Assembly (NCBI GenBank): GCA_963675565.2
Contig: CAXXYD010000004.1
Span: forward strand, 2,046,001-2,110,000
From: JARRKU01 sp963675565
GTDB taxonomy: Bacteria; Desulfobacterota; Desulfobacteria; Desulfobacterales; Desulfosarcinaceae
Reading direction: 5' to 3'
DNA length: 64,000 nt
Position 1 is the stretch's first letter. The number at the start of each line of letters is the position of its first letter. Positions 1 to 9,300 of the stretch are shown here, in pieces. The translations under genes were made by a program, and so were the position numbers. The notes below the pieces were generated by a model. That model was given only the letters and a program-made list of their open reading frames with translations, had not been told where the DNA came from and searched no databases.

Positions 1-137
1 AATCCCGAGAATACGGAAGCGTTCCCCATAGCGGTTTTGGATTGGGATTTGAGCGGTTGCTCATGCTGGCAACCGGTATTCGCAATATCAGAGACGTTAT
101 ACTGTTTCCCAGAACCCCGAAAAATATCGAATTTTGA
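1..137 (+). CDS. asnS: Asparaginyl-tRNA synthetase, C-terminal end (partial)
   Basis: The first 137 bases hold the last 44 codons of a gene that begins outside the window; the reading frame starts at base 3 and stops at TGA 135-137. The translation contains GFGLGFERLL followed by TGIRNIRDVI and FPRTPKNIEF. This is class II synthetase motif 3 and the C-terminal signature of the AsnRS/AspRS group. The PFPRTP-like ending is typical of AsnRS, which charges tRNA-Asn in the cytoplasm. It converges on the thyA-like gene with only 24 bp between stop codons and no obvious terminator between them. Confidence 0.9.
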   Translation, partial: SREYGSVPHSGFGLGFERLLMLATGIRNIRDVILFPRTPKNIEF

Positions 138-161
138 TGGATTGCAGAGTGTACTTGACGA

Positions 162-953
162 TCAATCCCGCAAGCATCGCAGTTTGGCCAGGTCTTCCGC
201 ATATCCATAAAGATGCAATCCTTTGCTTTCGACAATCATTTCACCGTCTTTTACACCGATTTCAGCGGCCATATACTCTTTCAGGTTTTGGATCCCCGCC
301 AGATTGGCCGGCAATCCGCCCCATAAATCCCAGGACCTGAAATATACGTAAAAATGCAGGGTTTCATCCTGTATCCGGGTATCGATAGATCTGAGACAAG
401 GTGGATCAATCAGGGTCAAATCCGTGGGATGCGCGATCTGCAATACCATTTGATTATTTCGAAAACCATGCTTTTGATATGTCTCGATAATCCATTCAAT
501 CTGGTTGATGAAAAGGGTATTGTCAAACTCAAACACAGCCTTTCCATTGATTTCCCGGTGATCTATTATTTCTCTATTTTCTTCATTCCACCAAGTCAAT
601 TTATCCCCCCGGAGCGGCGCTTTGGTCAAACGCTCTCCATACGTATAGGACTCCCCGGGTTCTTTATGGCCCGTCATCAAATATTCAATATAGGAACGAT
701 CATACCCGTTGCCGCCATAAATATACCCCTCTTCCACAGGGTTCGGAATTCCACAGCTGGCTGGAATATCAGGAATAAGCGGCTGGGTTGCCGGATACTT
801 GACATGGCCAATGAAATAGTCATATTCCAACCGTGTTTGGCCGGCGTAGGACCCCCTGTCAATGGTAAAACGGCGCCCCTGATCCAAAATATCATGCACG
901 GCCTGAAACCATAAATCCGGTAAATCCCGGGCATCAATTTTATGAATATGCAT
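162..953 (-). CDS. Thymidylate synthase, methanogen/archaeal-like ThyA family
   Basis: A 263-residue protein of the ThyA fold, which would convert dUMP to dTMP using methylene-tetrahydrofolate. The catalytic cysteine is probably C186 in the short motif DPPC. It is followed at 206-217 by RSWDLWGG and PANL, equivalent to the RS-D-GLPFN nucleotide-binding block of classical ThyA. HLYGYAEDL near the end matches the H-Y motif that binds the sugar. The form RSWDLWGG is the one I associate with the archaeal (methanogen-type) branch rather than with E. coli ThyA. The start at 953 is preceded by a G-rich Shine-Dalgarno stretch. It is transcribed alone, leftward, toward asnS. Family assignment is firm; use as the cell's main dTMP source is inferred. 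Confidence 0.8.
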   Translation of the reverse strand: MHIHKIDARDLPDLWFQAVHDILDQGRRFTIDRGSYAGQTRLEYDYFIGHVKYPATQPLIPDIPASCGIPNPVEEGYIYGGNGYDRSYIEYLMTGHKEPGESYTYGERLTKAPLRGDKLTWWNEENREIIDHREINGKAVFEFDNTLFINQIEWIIETYQKHGFRNNQMVLQIAHPTDLTLIDPPCLRSIDTRIQDETLHFYVYFRSWDLWGGLPANLAGIQNLKEYMAAEIGVKDGEMIVESKGLHLYGYAEDLAKLRCLRD

Positions 954-1075
954 CGTTTACCCCCTAAAAATTGGATATGAGGCGGTTAGAATTGTTTTAA
1001 AACACAACCATATATATTAAATTTTATTTATATTTTAAAGGGCCGTAATTGTTTTTAATAGCCTCGATTTTTTTC

Positions 1076-1104
1076 TTGACAACTCTTTAGGGCTGTGCAA
1101 TAGG
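1076..1104 (+). promoter_or_regulatory. Candidate sigma70 promoter for the small RNA
   Basis: TTGACA at 1076-1081 is a perfect -35 box. After 17 bp comes AATAGG (1099-1104), preceded by TGC, an extended -10. This predicts a start near 1109-1111, exactly where the 5' arm of the RNA's closing stem begins. Confidence 0.5.
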
Positions 1105-1108
1105 TCAC

Positions 1109-1263
1109 GTGCGCTTAAAGCTCCCACTAATTTTATACTGCCTTGGTTTTGAACACTTATTCTGCCCCGAAGTTGAGCGGAAGCAGCATACTTATATTGG
1201 ATTAAAGCGCACCCAATTCAGAACCCCCAGAGGCCGGCCGCAGCTTCTGGGGGTTCTTTTTTT
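1109..1263 (+). ncRNA. Candidate structured small RNA (about 150 nt), family unknown
   Basis: No protein gene lies on the + strand between thyA and gyrB, yet this stretch has a promoter in front and a strong intrinsic terminator behind. The 5' end GTGCGCTTAA (1109-1118) pairs with TTAAAGCGCAC (1202-1212), giving a closing stem. The middle contains a hairpin, CTGC-CCCG ... CGG-AA-GCAG around 1162-1186, flanked by AT-rich, apparently unpaired arms. Closing stem, open bubble and apical hairpin are loosely 6S-like, but I do not recognise 6S, SRP or any other named family. The terminator hairpin ends 10 nt from the gyrB stop codon on the other strand. Confidence 0.45.
1221..1263 (+). terminator. 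Intrinsic terminator
   Basis: GAACCCCCAGA (1221-1231) pairs with TCTGGGGGTTC (1246-1256) in an 11-bp stem, followed on the + strand by seven T residues. There is no T-run on the - strand side, so it ends a rightward transcript (the candidate small RNA) rather than gyrB. Confidence 0.8.
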
Positions 1264-1272
1264 AATATAGAT

Positions 1273-3651
1273 TTATATATCGAGTGAACTGACTTCCAAT
1301 GCATTGTTTTGTATAAATTCTCTTCTTGGTTCTACCTGGTCCCCCATAAGAATGGTAAAAATTTCATCTGTTTCCAGAAAGTCATCGACTTTAACCTGCA
1401 GCATCATTCTTTTTTCAGGATGCATGGTGGTCTCCCAGAGTTGATCCGGGTTCATTTCTCCCAAACCTTTATAGCGCTGCACGACAATTCCCCTTTTGCC
1501 TTCCTGAACAAGATATTCTAATAAATCACGCAAATTGTCGACTTCTTGCTTCACATCATCTTTTTCCGTGTTGATGATTGAAAAGGGCCCCTGATTATGT
1601 TCAGCAATACCTTTGGCGGCATTGATGCATTTTTGATATTCATACGAATATATAAAGGCTCTACCTATTTTTTTATAAACAGGGTCTTTGATGTCGATTT
1701 CATAGACCTGCCGCTCTTCGTTCCATAGTTCCGCTTCAACATCATACCCTTTTTCCTCAATGAGTTTCCGCAGTCGCTGAACTTTGGACTTATCCTGCAG
1801 AAAAGATTTATCTTCCACGTTTTCATTGACCAGTATTTCTATGATATCAATAGGTATTCCCTGATTTTCGAATTTATTGATACATTCAAAATATTCTGAC
1901 AAGCTGCAAACAAAAAGGTAAAGCGAATGACTACTCAGTAATTTGTTATCCGGGCCGATTAGCAGGTTCATTCTTTCGCAAATTTTCTTGAGGATAAAAT
2001 CATTGTAAGCCGTTTCATCTTTAAGGTAAATCTCGTTTTTGCCTTTTCCCACCCTGAAAAGTGGCGGTTGGGCAATATAGAGATAGCCTTTTTCTATAAT
2101 TTCAGGCATTTGCCTGTAAAAATAAGTTAGCAGCAACGTCCTGATATGAGAACCATCCACATCGGCGTCCGTCATTATAATTACTTTTTTATAGCGGATT
2201 TTTTCAATATTATATTCTTCACTACCTACACCTGTTCCAAGAGCGGTAATAATATTTTTAATTTCTTCACTACGCAATATTTTGTCAAACCGTGCTTTTT
2301 CGACGTTGAGGATCTTGCCTCTCAGTGGTAAAATCGCCTGAAATTTTCGATCACGGCCTTGTTTTGCAGATCCGCCGGCCGAGTCGCCTTCTACTATGAA
2401 TATTTCCCTGACGTTTGGATCGGAACTCTGGCATTCAGCCAACTTTCCAGGCAAGGTAGAATCAATCAAGGCGCCTTTATTTCGGGCAAGATCTCTGGCG
2501 CGTTTGGCTGCATCCCGGGCACGCGCCGCATCAACGGCTTTTGAAATAATTTTTTTGGCAACAGAAGGATTTTCTTCCAAGAAAGAGCTCAACTTCTCAT
2601 TGACCAGGGATTCAACAAGTCCTTTAACTTCGCTGTTTCCAAGTTTGGTTTTAGTTTGCCCTTCGAATTGGGGAGATTTTATTCTTACACTTATGATAGC
2701 CGTAAGTCCTTCGCGAACATCATCGCCACTGATTTTTGCACTTAATTTTTTGGGCAAATTCCCGTTGGTGGCATATTGATTCAGCGTCCGCGTTAGCCCG
2801 GCCTTAAAGCCTATCATATGAAAGCCGCCCTCAATCGTATTTATATTGTTGGCGAAAGATAGAATTTGTTCTTTATAAGTGTCATTGTATTGAATAGCCA
2901 ACTCGATCTGAACATCGTTTTTTTCACCTTCAATAAAAATGGGGGTATGCATCCCGGTGTGACGCCGGTTCAGATACTCCACAAAGGATACAATACCACC
3001 TTCATAGAAAAAGTCTTCTTTCTGGTCGGATCTTTCATCTTCCAGTGAAATTTGAATACCCGCATTCAAAAAAGCGAGTTCCCTTAACCGGCGCGCTAAA
3101 ATATCGTATGTGTATTCAATGGTGTTAAAAATGGTTTCATCAGGAAAAAAGTGAATTTTAGTGCCTCTTTTGTCTGTTTTTCCAATAACCGACAATTCAC
3201 TTTTCTTTATACCTTTTTCAAAGGTCTGATAATAAATTTTACCCTTTTGATAAATTTCGGCCTCTAGCCTCTTGGATAGGGCATTGACAACGGAAACGCC
3301 AACTCCATGCAACCCTCCGGATACCTTGTAGGTATCGTTATCGAATTTACCGCCGGCATGCAATTTAGTAAGTACTACCTCAACAGCCGGAACGTTTTCA
3401 GTCTTGTGAATATCGACAGGAATACCTCTCCCATTATCCTCCACACTCACACTGTTGTCAGTGTGCACAGTGATGCTGATACGATCACAATGACCGGCCA
3501 TGGCTTCGTCAATACTGTTGTCCACCACTTCATAAACCAAATGATGAAGACCGGCCACATCAACATTTCCAATATACATAGAAGGCCTTAACCGGACCGG
3601 TTCAAGACCTTCCAATACATCAATACTACTGGCGTCATATATTGTTTCCAT
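1273..3651 (-). CDS. gyrB: DNA gyrase subunit B
   Basis: A 792-residue GyrB, the ATPase subunit of type IIA topoisomerase that introduces negative supercoils with GyrA. It has the GHKL ATPase domain (VEDNGRGIPV, GLHGVGVSVVNAL), the transducer, the TOPRIM domain (EGDSAGGSAKQGRDR, then DADVDGSHIRTL) and the C-terminal QRYKGLGEMNPDQLW segment. Between TOPRIM and the tail is an insert of roughly 150 residues, as in the approximately 800-residue E. coli-type enzymes. Its ATG overlaps the dnaN stop by one base (TAATG), so the two are translationally coupled. gyrA is not in the window. Confidence 0.97.
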   Translation of the reverse strand: METIYDASSIDVLEGLEPVRLRPSMYIGNVDVAGLHHLVYEVVDNSIDEAMAGHCDRISITVHTDNSVSVEDNGRGIPVDIHKTENVPAVEVVLTKLHAGGKFDNDTYKVSGGLHGVGVSVVNALSKRLEAEIYQKGKIYYQTFEKGIKKSELSVIGKTDKRGTKIHFFPDETIFNTIEYTYDILARRLRELAFLNAGIQISLEDERSDQKEDFFYEGGIVSFVEYLNRRHTGMHTPIFIEGEKNDVQIELAIQYNDTYKEQILSFANNINTIEGGFHMIGFKAGLTRTLNQYATNGNLPKKLSAKISGDDVREGLTAIISVRIKSPQFEGQTKTKLGNSEVKGLVESLVNEKLSSFLEENPSVAKKIISKAVDAARARDAAKRARDLARNKGALIDSTLPGKLAECQSSDPNVREIFIVEGDSAGGSAKQGRDRKFQAILPLRGKILNVEKARFDKILRSEEIKNIITALGTGVGSEEYNIEKIRYKKVIIMTDADVDGSHIRTLLLTYFYRQMPEIIEKGYLYIAQPPLFRVGKGKNEIYLKDETAYNDFILKKICERMNLLIGPDNKLLSSHSLYLFVCSLSEYFECINKFENQGIPIDIIEILVNENVEDKSFLQDKSKVQRLRKLIEEKGYDVEAELWNEERQVYEIDIKDPVYKKIGRAFIYSYEYQKCINAAKGIAEHNQGPFSIINTEKDDVKQEVDNLRDLLEYLVQEGKRGIVVQRYKGLGEMNPDQLWETTMHPEKRMMLQVKVDDFLETDEIFTILMGDQVEPRREFIQNNALEVSSLDI

Positions 3652-4769
3652 TAGACTCTCATCGGCATAATTGCACTTAAATAGGATTTATCTTCTTTGC
3701 CTTCAAGTAGGCAGGGTTTTTCTTCACTGACAATATTGATAATTACCTTTTTGTCTTCGACACAGTTTAAAGCATCAATAAAAAATTTAGGATTAAAAGC
3801 CGCTTCGATCTTGTCGCCTTTAAAATTAATTTTCATATCCTCCTTGGATTCACCAATATCCGGATTGGTGGAATGAATGACAAGCTGATCTTTGTCAAAG
3901 GTAAAAACGGCAGCACGGTAACTGTCATTGCACAGAATCGACATCCGTTTAAGCATGTTGAAAAAAAGATCTTTATCAATTTCAATAAGATGTCCTTCTT
4001 CACGAAAGATAATATCTTCATACTGGGGAAACTGACCCTCAAGCAGTCGAATATACAGTTTTTCAGTCGCACTTTGAACCGTGAAATAACTTTCCTGTAT
4101 ACTTGCCTGCACAATACCACCGGCATCCAGAAACTTACTGATTTCATGAAGTCCTTTTTTGGGAATAAGTGCCGCATTCCCGGGAGTAAGAACACTATCT
4201 GGTGCGGGGGCCAAGTCATATTTGGACAACCGGCTGCCATCCGTGCTGAGCATTCTAATAATTGCCGGAGCAGATTCGGTGAGCCGTTCAAAATAAACAC
4301 CATTGATATGCGCTTTTTTATCTTCTCCAATCCCGCTGATTAAAACGGTCTTATCGATCATTTTTTTAAAAGAAGGAGCATCAAGATCAAAAAATTGAAT
4401 GTTTTCCAAAACCGGTGTATCCGGAAAGTCGTCAGGATTCATTCCTTTGAGATGATATTGAATATTCGAATTGGTGATATCGATAATCCGGTTCTCTTTT
4501 TCTTCGATGCAAATTTCGGCACTCGGCAACTCACGCATAATTTCATAAAATTTACGTGCACTGACCGCAATTGTGCCGGGGATTTCTACTGCGGCGTTAA
4601 ATGTACCCTCGTATCCGGTTTCCAGATCTGTAGCTGTAATATGAATACCGCTTTCCGAGGCGATGATGCGAATGCATTCAGTAATGGCCAAACTGCTGCG
4701 ACGTCCTGTAAGCCCTTGGATTTTAGACAGCACATCAACAATGTCGTTTTTGAGTATGGTGAATTTCAT
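3651..4769 (-). CDS. dnaN: DNA polymerase III beta sliding clamp
   Basis: A 372-residue beta clamp of normal family length, forming the ring that tethers the replicative polymerase to DNA. The N-terminus (MKFTILKNDIVDVLSKIQGL) and the C-terminus (SYLSAIMPMRV) are characteristic of DnaN, as is the pattern of three repeated clamp domains. It lies directly upstream of gyrB with a one-base overlap, and downstream of rdgC and its partner across a 225-bp AT-rich gap. dnaA and recF, often in such clusters, are absent here. Confidence 0.96.
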   Translation of the reverse strand: MKFTILKNDIVDVLSKIQGLTGRRSSLAITECIRIIASESGIHITATDLETGYEGTFNAAVEIPGTIAVSARKFYEIMRELPSAEICIEEKENRIIDITNSNIQYHLKGMNPDDFPDTPVLENIQFFDLDAPSFKKMIDKTVLISGIGEDKKAHINGVYFERLTESAPAIIRMLSTDGSRLSKYDLAPAPDSVLTPGNAALIPKKGLHEISKFLDAGGIVQASIQESYFTVQSATEKLYIRLLEGQFPQYEDIIFREEGHLIEIDKDLFFNMLKRMSILCNDSYRAAVFTFDKDQLVIHSTNPDIGESKEDMKINFKGDKIEAAFNPKFFIDALNCVEDKKVIINIVSEEKPCLLEGKEDKSYLSAIMPMRV

Positions 4770-4994
4770 TTTTACCGTCCCTATTTTTTAATTATTTAAG
4801 AAATTATTATTACGTAATAGGGTTTGTTTAAATGTCAGCAAAATTTTCAATCAGTTAAAATTACACTAAAATATAGATTCATCGATTGTTTAAAAGCTTG
4901 CTGATGGAATGTTCAAAACAGATCGTTTATTAACATGCTTTGCAAACCGGTTCATAAGTGCCGGCTTATCAACACACTTTTGATGAAGTTATCA
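4770..4994. promoter_or_regulatory. AT-rich gap upstream of dnaN with two DnaA-box-like 9-mers
   Basis: This 225-bp gap probably holds the dnaN-gyrB promoter. TTATTAACA (4927-4935) and TTATCAACA (4966-4974) each differ from the E. coli DnaA box TTATNCACA only at position 6. Two near-matches in AT-rich DNA can occur by chance, so autoregulation by DnaA or an origin here is only a possibility. Confidence 0.25.
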
Positions 4995-5516
4995 TCATTG
5001 ATTGACCCATTTTTTAATTGCGCCGAGGGTTTCTTTCCATTGATCGGATAAACGTTGATCAATGAATCGGCGATATAAAGCATCGATGAATTGAAACGGT
5101 TTTTCATACAGATACAGTTTTTCCAGAACGATCCCTTCCAGGTCTTCCGGCTGTTCTGCTGCACCGGATTCAGGCAGTTTAATTCCTGAAAAATTCAGAC
5201 TTTCTCCCTTTAAGGAAAACTGCCATTGCAAGGATCCGCTTTTATAAATCAAATTGATTTCGGTTACGGCGCCGCCTTTTGAAAGAACCATAAGGCCTTC
5301 CTCCAACCCTACGGCATCTCCTTTGATACTGATGGTTTCCTTGCCATTGGCCCAGCGGTGCTCAAGAACCATACGATTGCCCACTTCCAAAGAGAGCGCT
5401 TCCTTGTCACACTTTTCAATGATGTCGTTTTCGTTTTCAATTATATACCAAATCCAGGTTAAAAATTCATTGCCCAGAAACCGGTAACGATTGTATGCAA
5501 CGGCAATATCCAGCAT
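4995..5516 (-). CDS. RdgC-associated conserved protein (possible RdgC C-terminal half)
   Basis: A 173-residue protein starting two bases after the rdgC stop codon. It opens with YRFLGNEFLTWIWY. Toward the end it has LEKLYLYEKPFQFIDALYRRFIDQRL followed by a W-containing helix; I recall this layout in proteins paired with, or fused behind, RdgC-like domains in delta-proteobacteria (long runs not quoted further). No enzymatic motif is visible. Tight coupling to the short RdgC-like protein suggests the two form one functional unit. The RdgC-half interpretation is an inference; a separate unknown partner is equally possible. Confidence 0.6.
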   Translation of the reverse strand: MLDIAVAYNRYRFLGNEFLTWIWYIIENENDIIEKCDKEALSLEVGNRMVLEHRWANGKETISIKGDAVGLEEGLMVLSKGGAVTEINLIYKSGSLQWQFSLKGESLNFSGIKLPESGAAEQPEDLEGIVLEKLYLYEKPFQFIDALYRRFIDQRLSDQWKETLGAIKKWVNQ

Positions 5517-5518
5517 GG

Positions 5519-6136
5519 CTATCCATTGTCTTGTTGGCTGGCGGACAGCCTGTTTAATTGATCTAATTTATCGGCGGTCATCTGTTTGTCCATGGCGGCC
5601 ATGGTATAAGGAATTGCCCGAACCAGGCGGACACCAAAGGATTTAATAAAAAGGGTTTCCAATTCTTCATTGGCGCTTTTGAGGTTTGATAAAAACCATA
5701 ATTCACCATCTTCATATTGCCATACGATATCATAAATATTGGGAGTGGATGGCATTTTCAGGTTCAATCGGTTTAACACCAAATCCTTGATTGCCCGCTT
5801 TTCATTTGACGACAGAAAGTCACGACCGAGTTCTTCCAGCCGCCGGGCCGATTCCTTAGCCACATGTTTTTGAACCATTTTGGATGGAATGGATTTTTTA
5901 TCGATGCGCAAAGCGAATACAATGGAAGTTCCCAACATGAAGCTTGAACCTTCAAAATTGGTTTTGAAGGGATCTTGAAAACTCGCCCATCCCACAGCTT
6001 GTTCAGACGGATTGTCATCGATATCTGCGATGGTGTTTTTTTTCAAGCCAGCCGCAATGGTATCCAAAAGTGGCTCTTCTATTTTGCCATCCACCCGATA
6101 GCGGGTCAGTGATGTTGTCGCCGACAATAGTCCCAT
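5519..6136 (-). CDS. rdgC: RdgC-family recombination-associated protein (short form)
   Basis: A 205-residue protein resembling the N-terminal part of RdgC, a DNA-binding ring protein that in E. coli limits RecA filament activity (about 300 residues there). Family features are the start MGLLSATTSLTRYRV, the GWASFQDPF block near residue 50, ALRIDKKSIPSKMV near 75-88 and the YDIVWQYEDGELWF segment. The missing C-terminal third may be supplied by the next gene. It leads the leftward rdgC-partner-dnaN-gyrB group and is divergent from the endonuclease-helicase gene. Confidence 0.75.
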   Translation of the reverse strand: MGLLSATTSLTRYRVDGKIEEPLLDTIAAGLKKNTIADIDDNPSEQAVGWASFQDPFKTNFEGSSFMLGTSIVFALRIDKKSIPSKMVQKHVAKESARRLEELGRDFLSSNEKRAIKDLVLNRLNLKMPSTPNIYDIVWQYEDGELWFLSNLKSANEELETLFIKSFGVRLVRAIPYTMAAMDKQMTADKLDQLNRLSASQQDNG

Positions 6137-6351
6137 TGATATCCCTAATACAATATATTGTATGACTTATCTGTAAAAGTATATAAATATAGCTGTTATC
6201 TCTATTCGAAACAAGACCTTTTTATATTTTCGGGCTGCTATTTTCCAATCGCGCGCATTGATTTCAGACCCGTAAACCCCAAGAAGAATGCCTTAAAAAT
6301 AAAAAAATTACGGCTTGAGACCAGAGTCCCGTTTTTGATAAGTATGACGGT
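6137..6351. promoter_or_regulatory. Divergent intergenic region, rdgC / nuclease-helicase
   Basis: A 215-bp AT-rich gap between two divergent DNA-metabolism genes; it should hold both promoters. I see no clear SOS (LexA) palindrome of either the E. coli or the Bacillus type, and no convincing -35/-10 pair. Confidence 0.3.
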
Positions 6352-9300
6352 ATGAAATTTATAGCAGACTTCCATATACACTCAAAATATTCCCGGGCAA
6401 CGGCGGCGAATCTTGATCTGGAAAACCTTTATATTTCCGCGCAAATCAAGGGTATATCGCTTATTGGAACAGGCGATTTTACCCACCCGGGCTGGTGGAA
6501 TGAAATTATAGAAAAACTGGAACCTGCGGAGAGCGGTCTTTACAGACTGAAAGACACCGTAGCCAAAAGGTGTGATCCATTCGTTCCGTCATCCTGCCGC
6601 CGTCCGGTGAGATTTATGCTGGTAACCGAGATCAGCAATATCTATAAAAAAAACAATTTCACCAGAAAAAATCACAATCTGGTTTTTATGCCGGATCAAG
6701 CCAGCGCCAACCGTTTCAATCAGCGTCTGGATAAACTGGGCAATATTCGTTCGGATGGGAGACCTATTTTAGGGCTCGATGCGCGTAATCTTCTTGAAAT
6801 TGTCCTGGAAACCCATGATCAAAGCTTTCTTGTTCCGGCGCACATCTGGACGCCATGGTTTTCCTTACTGGGATCCAAATCGGGTTTTGATGCCGTGGAA
6901 CAATGTTTTGAAGATCTGACAAACCATATTTTTGCCCTGGAAACGGGATTGTCCTCTGATCCGGCCATGAACAGGCGGGTATCAGCTCTGGACCGGTATA
7001 CGTTAATATCCAATTCCGACGCTCATTCACCCTCCAAACTTGGGCGTGAAGCCAATTTTTTCGATACCGAAATGAGTTATCGTGCCGTATACACAGCTTT
7101 AAAAACCGGGAATCCGGAAGCTTTTTTAGGTACCATCGAGTTTTACCCGGAAGAAGGCAAGTACCATGTGGACGGGCATCGTAAATGCGGATTCAGTTGC
7201 CGGCCGGATGAGACTCGACAACTGAAGGGCCTTTGCCCCCAGTGCGGCAAACCCCTTACCCTTGGTGTCCTTTACCGTGTCGACACACTGGCGGATCGAA
7301 CATGGCAGGAGATTCCCAAGGAAAAAGTCCCCTTCCGAAGCGTTATTCCCCTGACGGAGCTTCTTGCCGAGTTGCTTGAGGTGGGGCCTAAATCCAAAAA
7401 AGTCGCCCAAGCATATAGCGCATTGATTCAATCCTATGGGTCGGAATTCAGTATTCTATGTGATATGGATTGGGACGCAATTGAATTGCGAAACATTCCG
7501 CTAATCGGAGAATCCATACGGCGGATGCGCAGTGGTGAATTGTACTTTGATCCCGGGTATGACGGGGTGTTTGGTTGCGTGCGAATTTTCAGTCCGCAAG
7601 AACGGCGGAAACTGTCCGGCCAGCGGTCTCTTTTTTGTGTGCCAAGTGAAAAACCTGTTTTGAACCGATATATCCAGCCGGAAAAACCACGCATAGTCAA
7701 GCCGCCGGATGTTCACGAGAGACCCCGCCTGTTCAACACGGCGGAAGTGAACGGTTTTCGGTTAAACAAAGAACAGCGGCGTGTTGTTTCTCACGGAAAG
7801 GGGCCTTTAGTCATAAGCGCTGGTCCCGGAACGGGTAAAACACGAACCATTACCTGTCGTATGGCGGACATAATAGAGAAAAAAAAGGCGCCACCGGAAA
7901 ATATATTGGCGGTGACCTTTACCAATCAGGCCGCTGAGGAGATGCGCACTCGGCTCAAAGGTATGCTTCAGCCGGATGTTGATTTGCCTTTAGTGGCCAC
8001 ATTTCATGCCTTTTGCCGCTCTTTTCTGCAAGAGGTGTATGGAAATCAATGCGGAGCGATTTTGGAAGACCTTGGCCGCAGAGCCATGATTGAAGATGCG
8101 GTGGCGCTGGCAAAGACAAAGGGACATTCCGTATCCGTTCCCAACGACGACTTACTCAACTGTATCGTCCTGGCCAAACAGCAGTTGCTGGGCCCCCATG
8201 ATGACTTATCTCAAGTCGTTGACAAGGCGCTTTCTTCTCAGGTCGCCCGGGTTTATGAACAATATCAGTGTTTGTTAAAAATTCAGGATCTTTATGATTT
8301 CGAAGATCTGATTTTCAGGGTGGTAAAAATACTTCAAGAAGACAACTCCTGGCGCACCGCCTTACAGCGACGCTACCGCTATATTTTTGTAGATGAGTTT
8401 CAAGACATCAACATGGCCCAGTATCGGCTGCTGCAAAGTATGGCGCCACCGGGGTCGAATATATGTGTCATCGGGGATCCGGACCAGGCAATCTATGGCT
8501 TTCGCGGTTCTGATTCACGATTTTTCAGCCAGTTTGGCAAGGATTATTCGGGAGCGAAATCTGTTTCCCTGAAAAAAAATTATCGTTCCACTGAAACAAT
8601 TCTGGACGTTTCTTTTCAGGTTATTGACAAAGGCCATAAACTTCCGGGCGTTGATCGCCGCCGGACCTATTCGGGAATCATAGGAAAACCGGCCATTACG
8701 ATCATAGCCTCGGCATCGGAACGCGCCGAAGCGGTGGCCATTGGCCGGGTCATTGAGCAGATGGTTGGGGGGACAAGTTTTCAAAGTGTGGATTTCGGGA
8801 AAATAGAATCCGATACACCCAAAAAGGAATCCGGTTTCAATGACTTTGGCGTTCTATGCCGAACCAGTCAACAGGCCAGTTTTATTACAGAAAAACTGAC
8901 ATCATTTGGAATACCGTGTTTATTGATATCAAAACAGGCCGGGCATGAAGGTGTTGCGCGAAAATTACTATCGGCTTTTCGCGTCATATCTGGAAAAGGA
9001 GCCTATGTGGATCTTAATCACCTTGCCGGGTTGAGTCCAGCGGGTGTCGGCAAGGAGACCATCTCCATGTTCAAACAATGGGCATACGCGAGTCAACTGC
9101 CGCTGGCAACGGCCATGCGCTGTGCCAAACGGATTCCCATAGCGGGTATGTCGTCGCGCCGCCAGTTTCGATTGGTGGCACTGTTTGATCTGCTGGAGAA
9201 GTTGGGCCGCGAGACCGCTGAAATGGAGGCGGCGTCCGCTCTTGGCCATATTGCGGCCAATACATTGCTGGCGACCCGTATGGATTGTCACACGCCGCAG

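Noticed and set aside
1109..1212. 6S RNA or SRP RNA identity for the candidate small RNA
   Set aside because: GGAAGCAGC resembles the SRP loop, but the spacing to the GGAA loop and the 5' strand do not fit. 6S consensus arms are not found.
6137..6351. LexA-type SOS box between rdgC and the nuclease-helicase gene
   Set aside because: No palindrome matching CTGT-n8-ACAG or GAAC-n4-GTTC was found.
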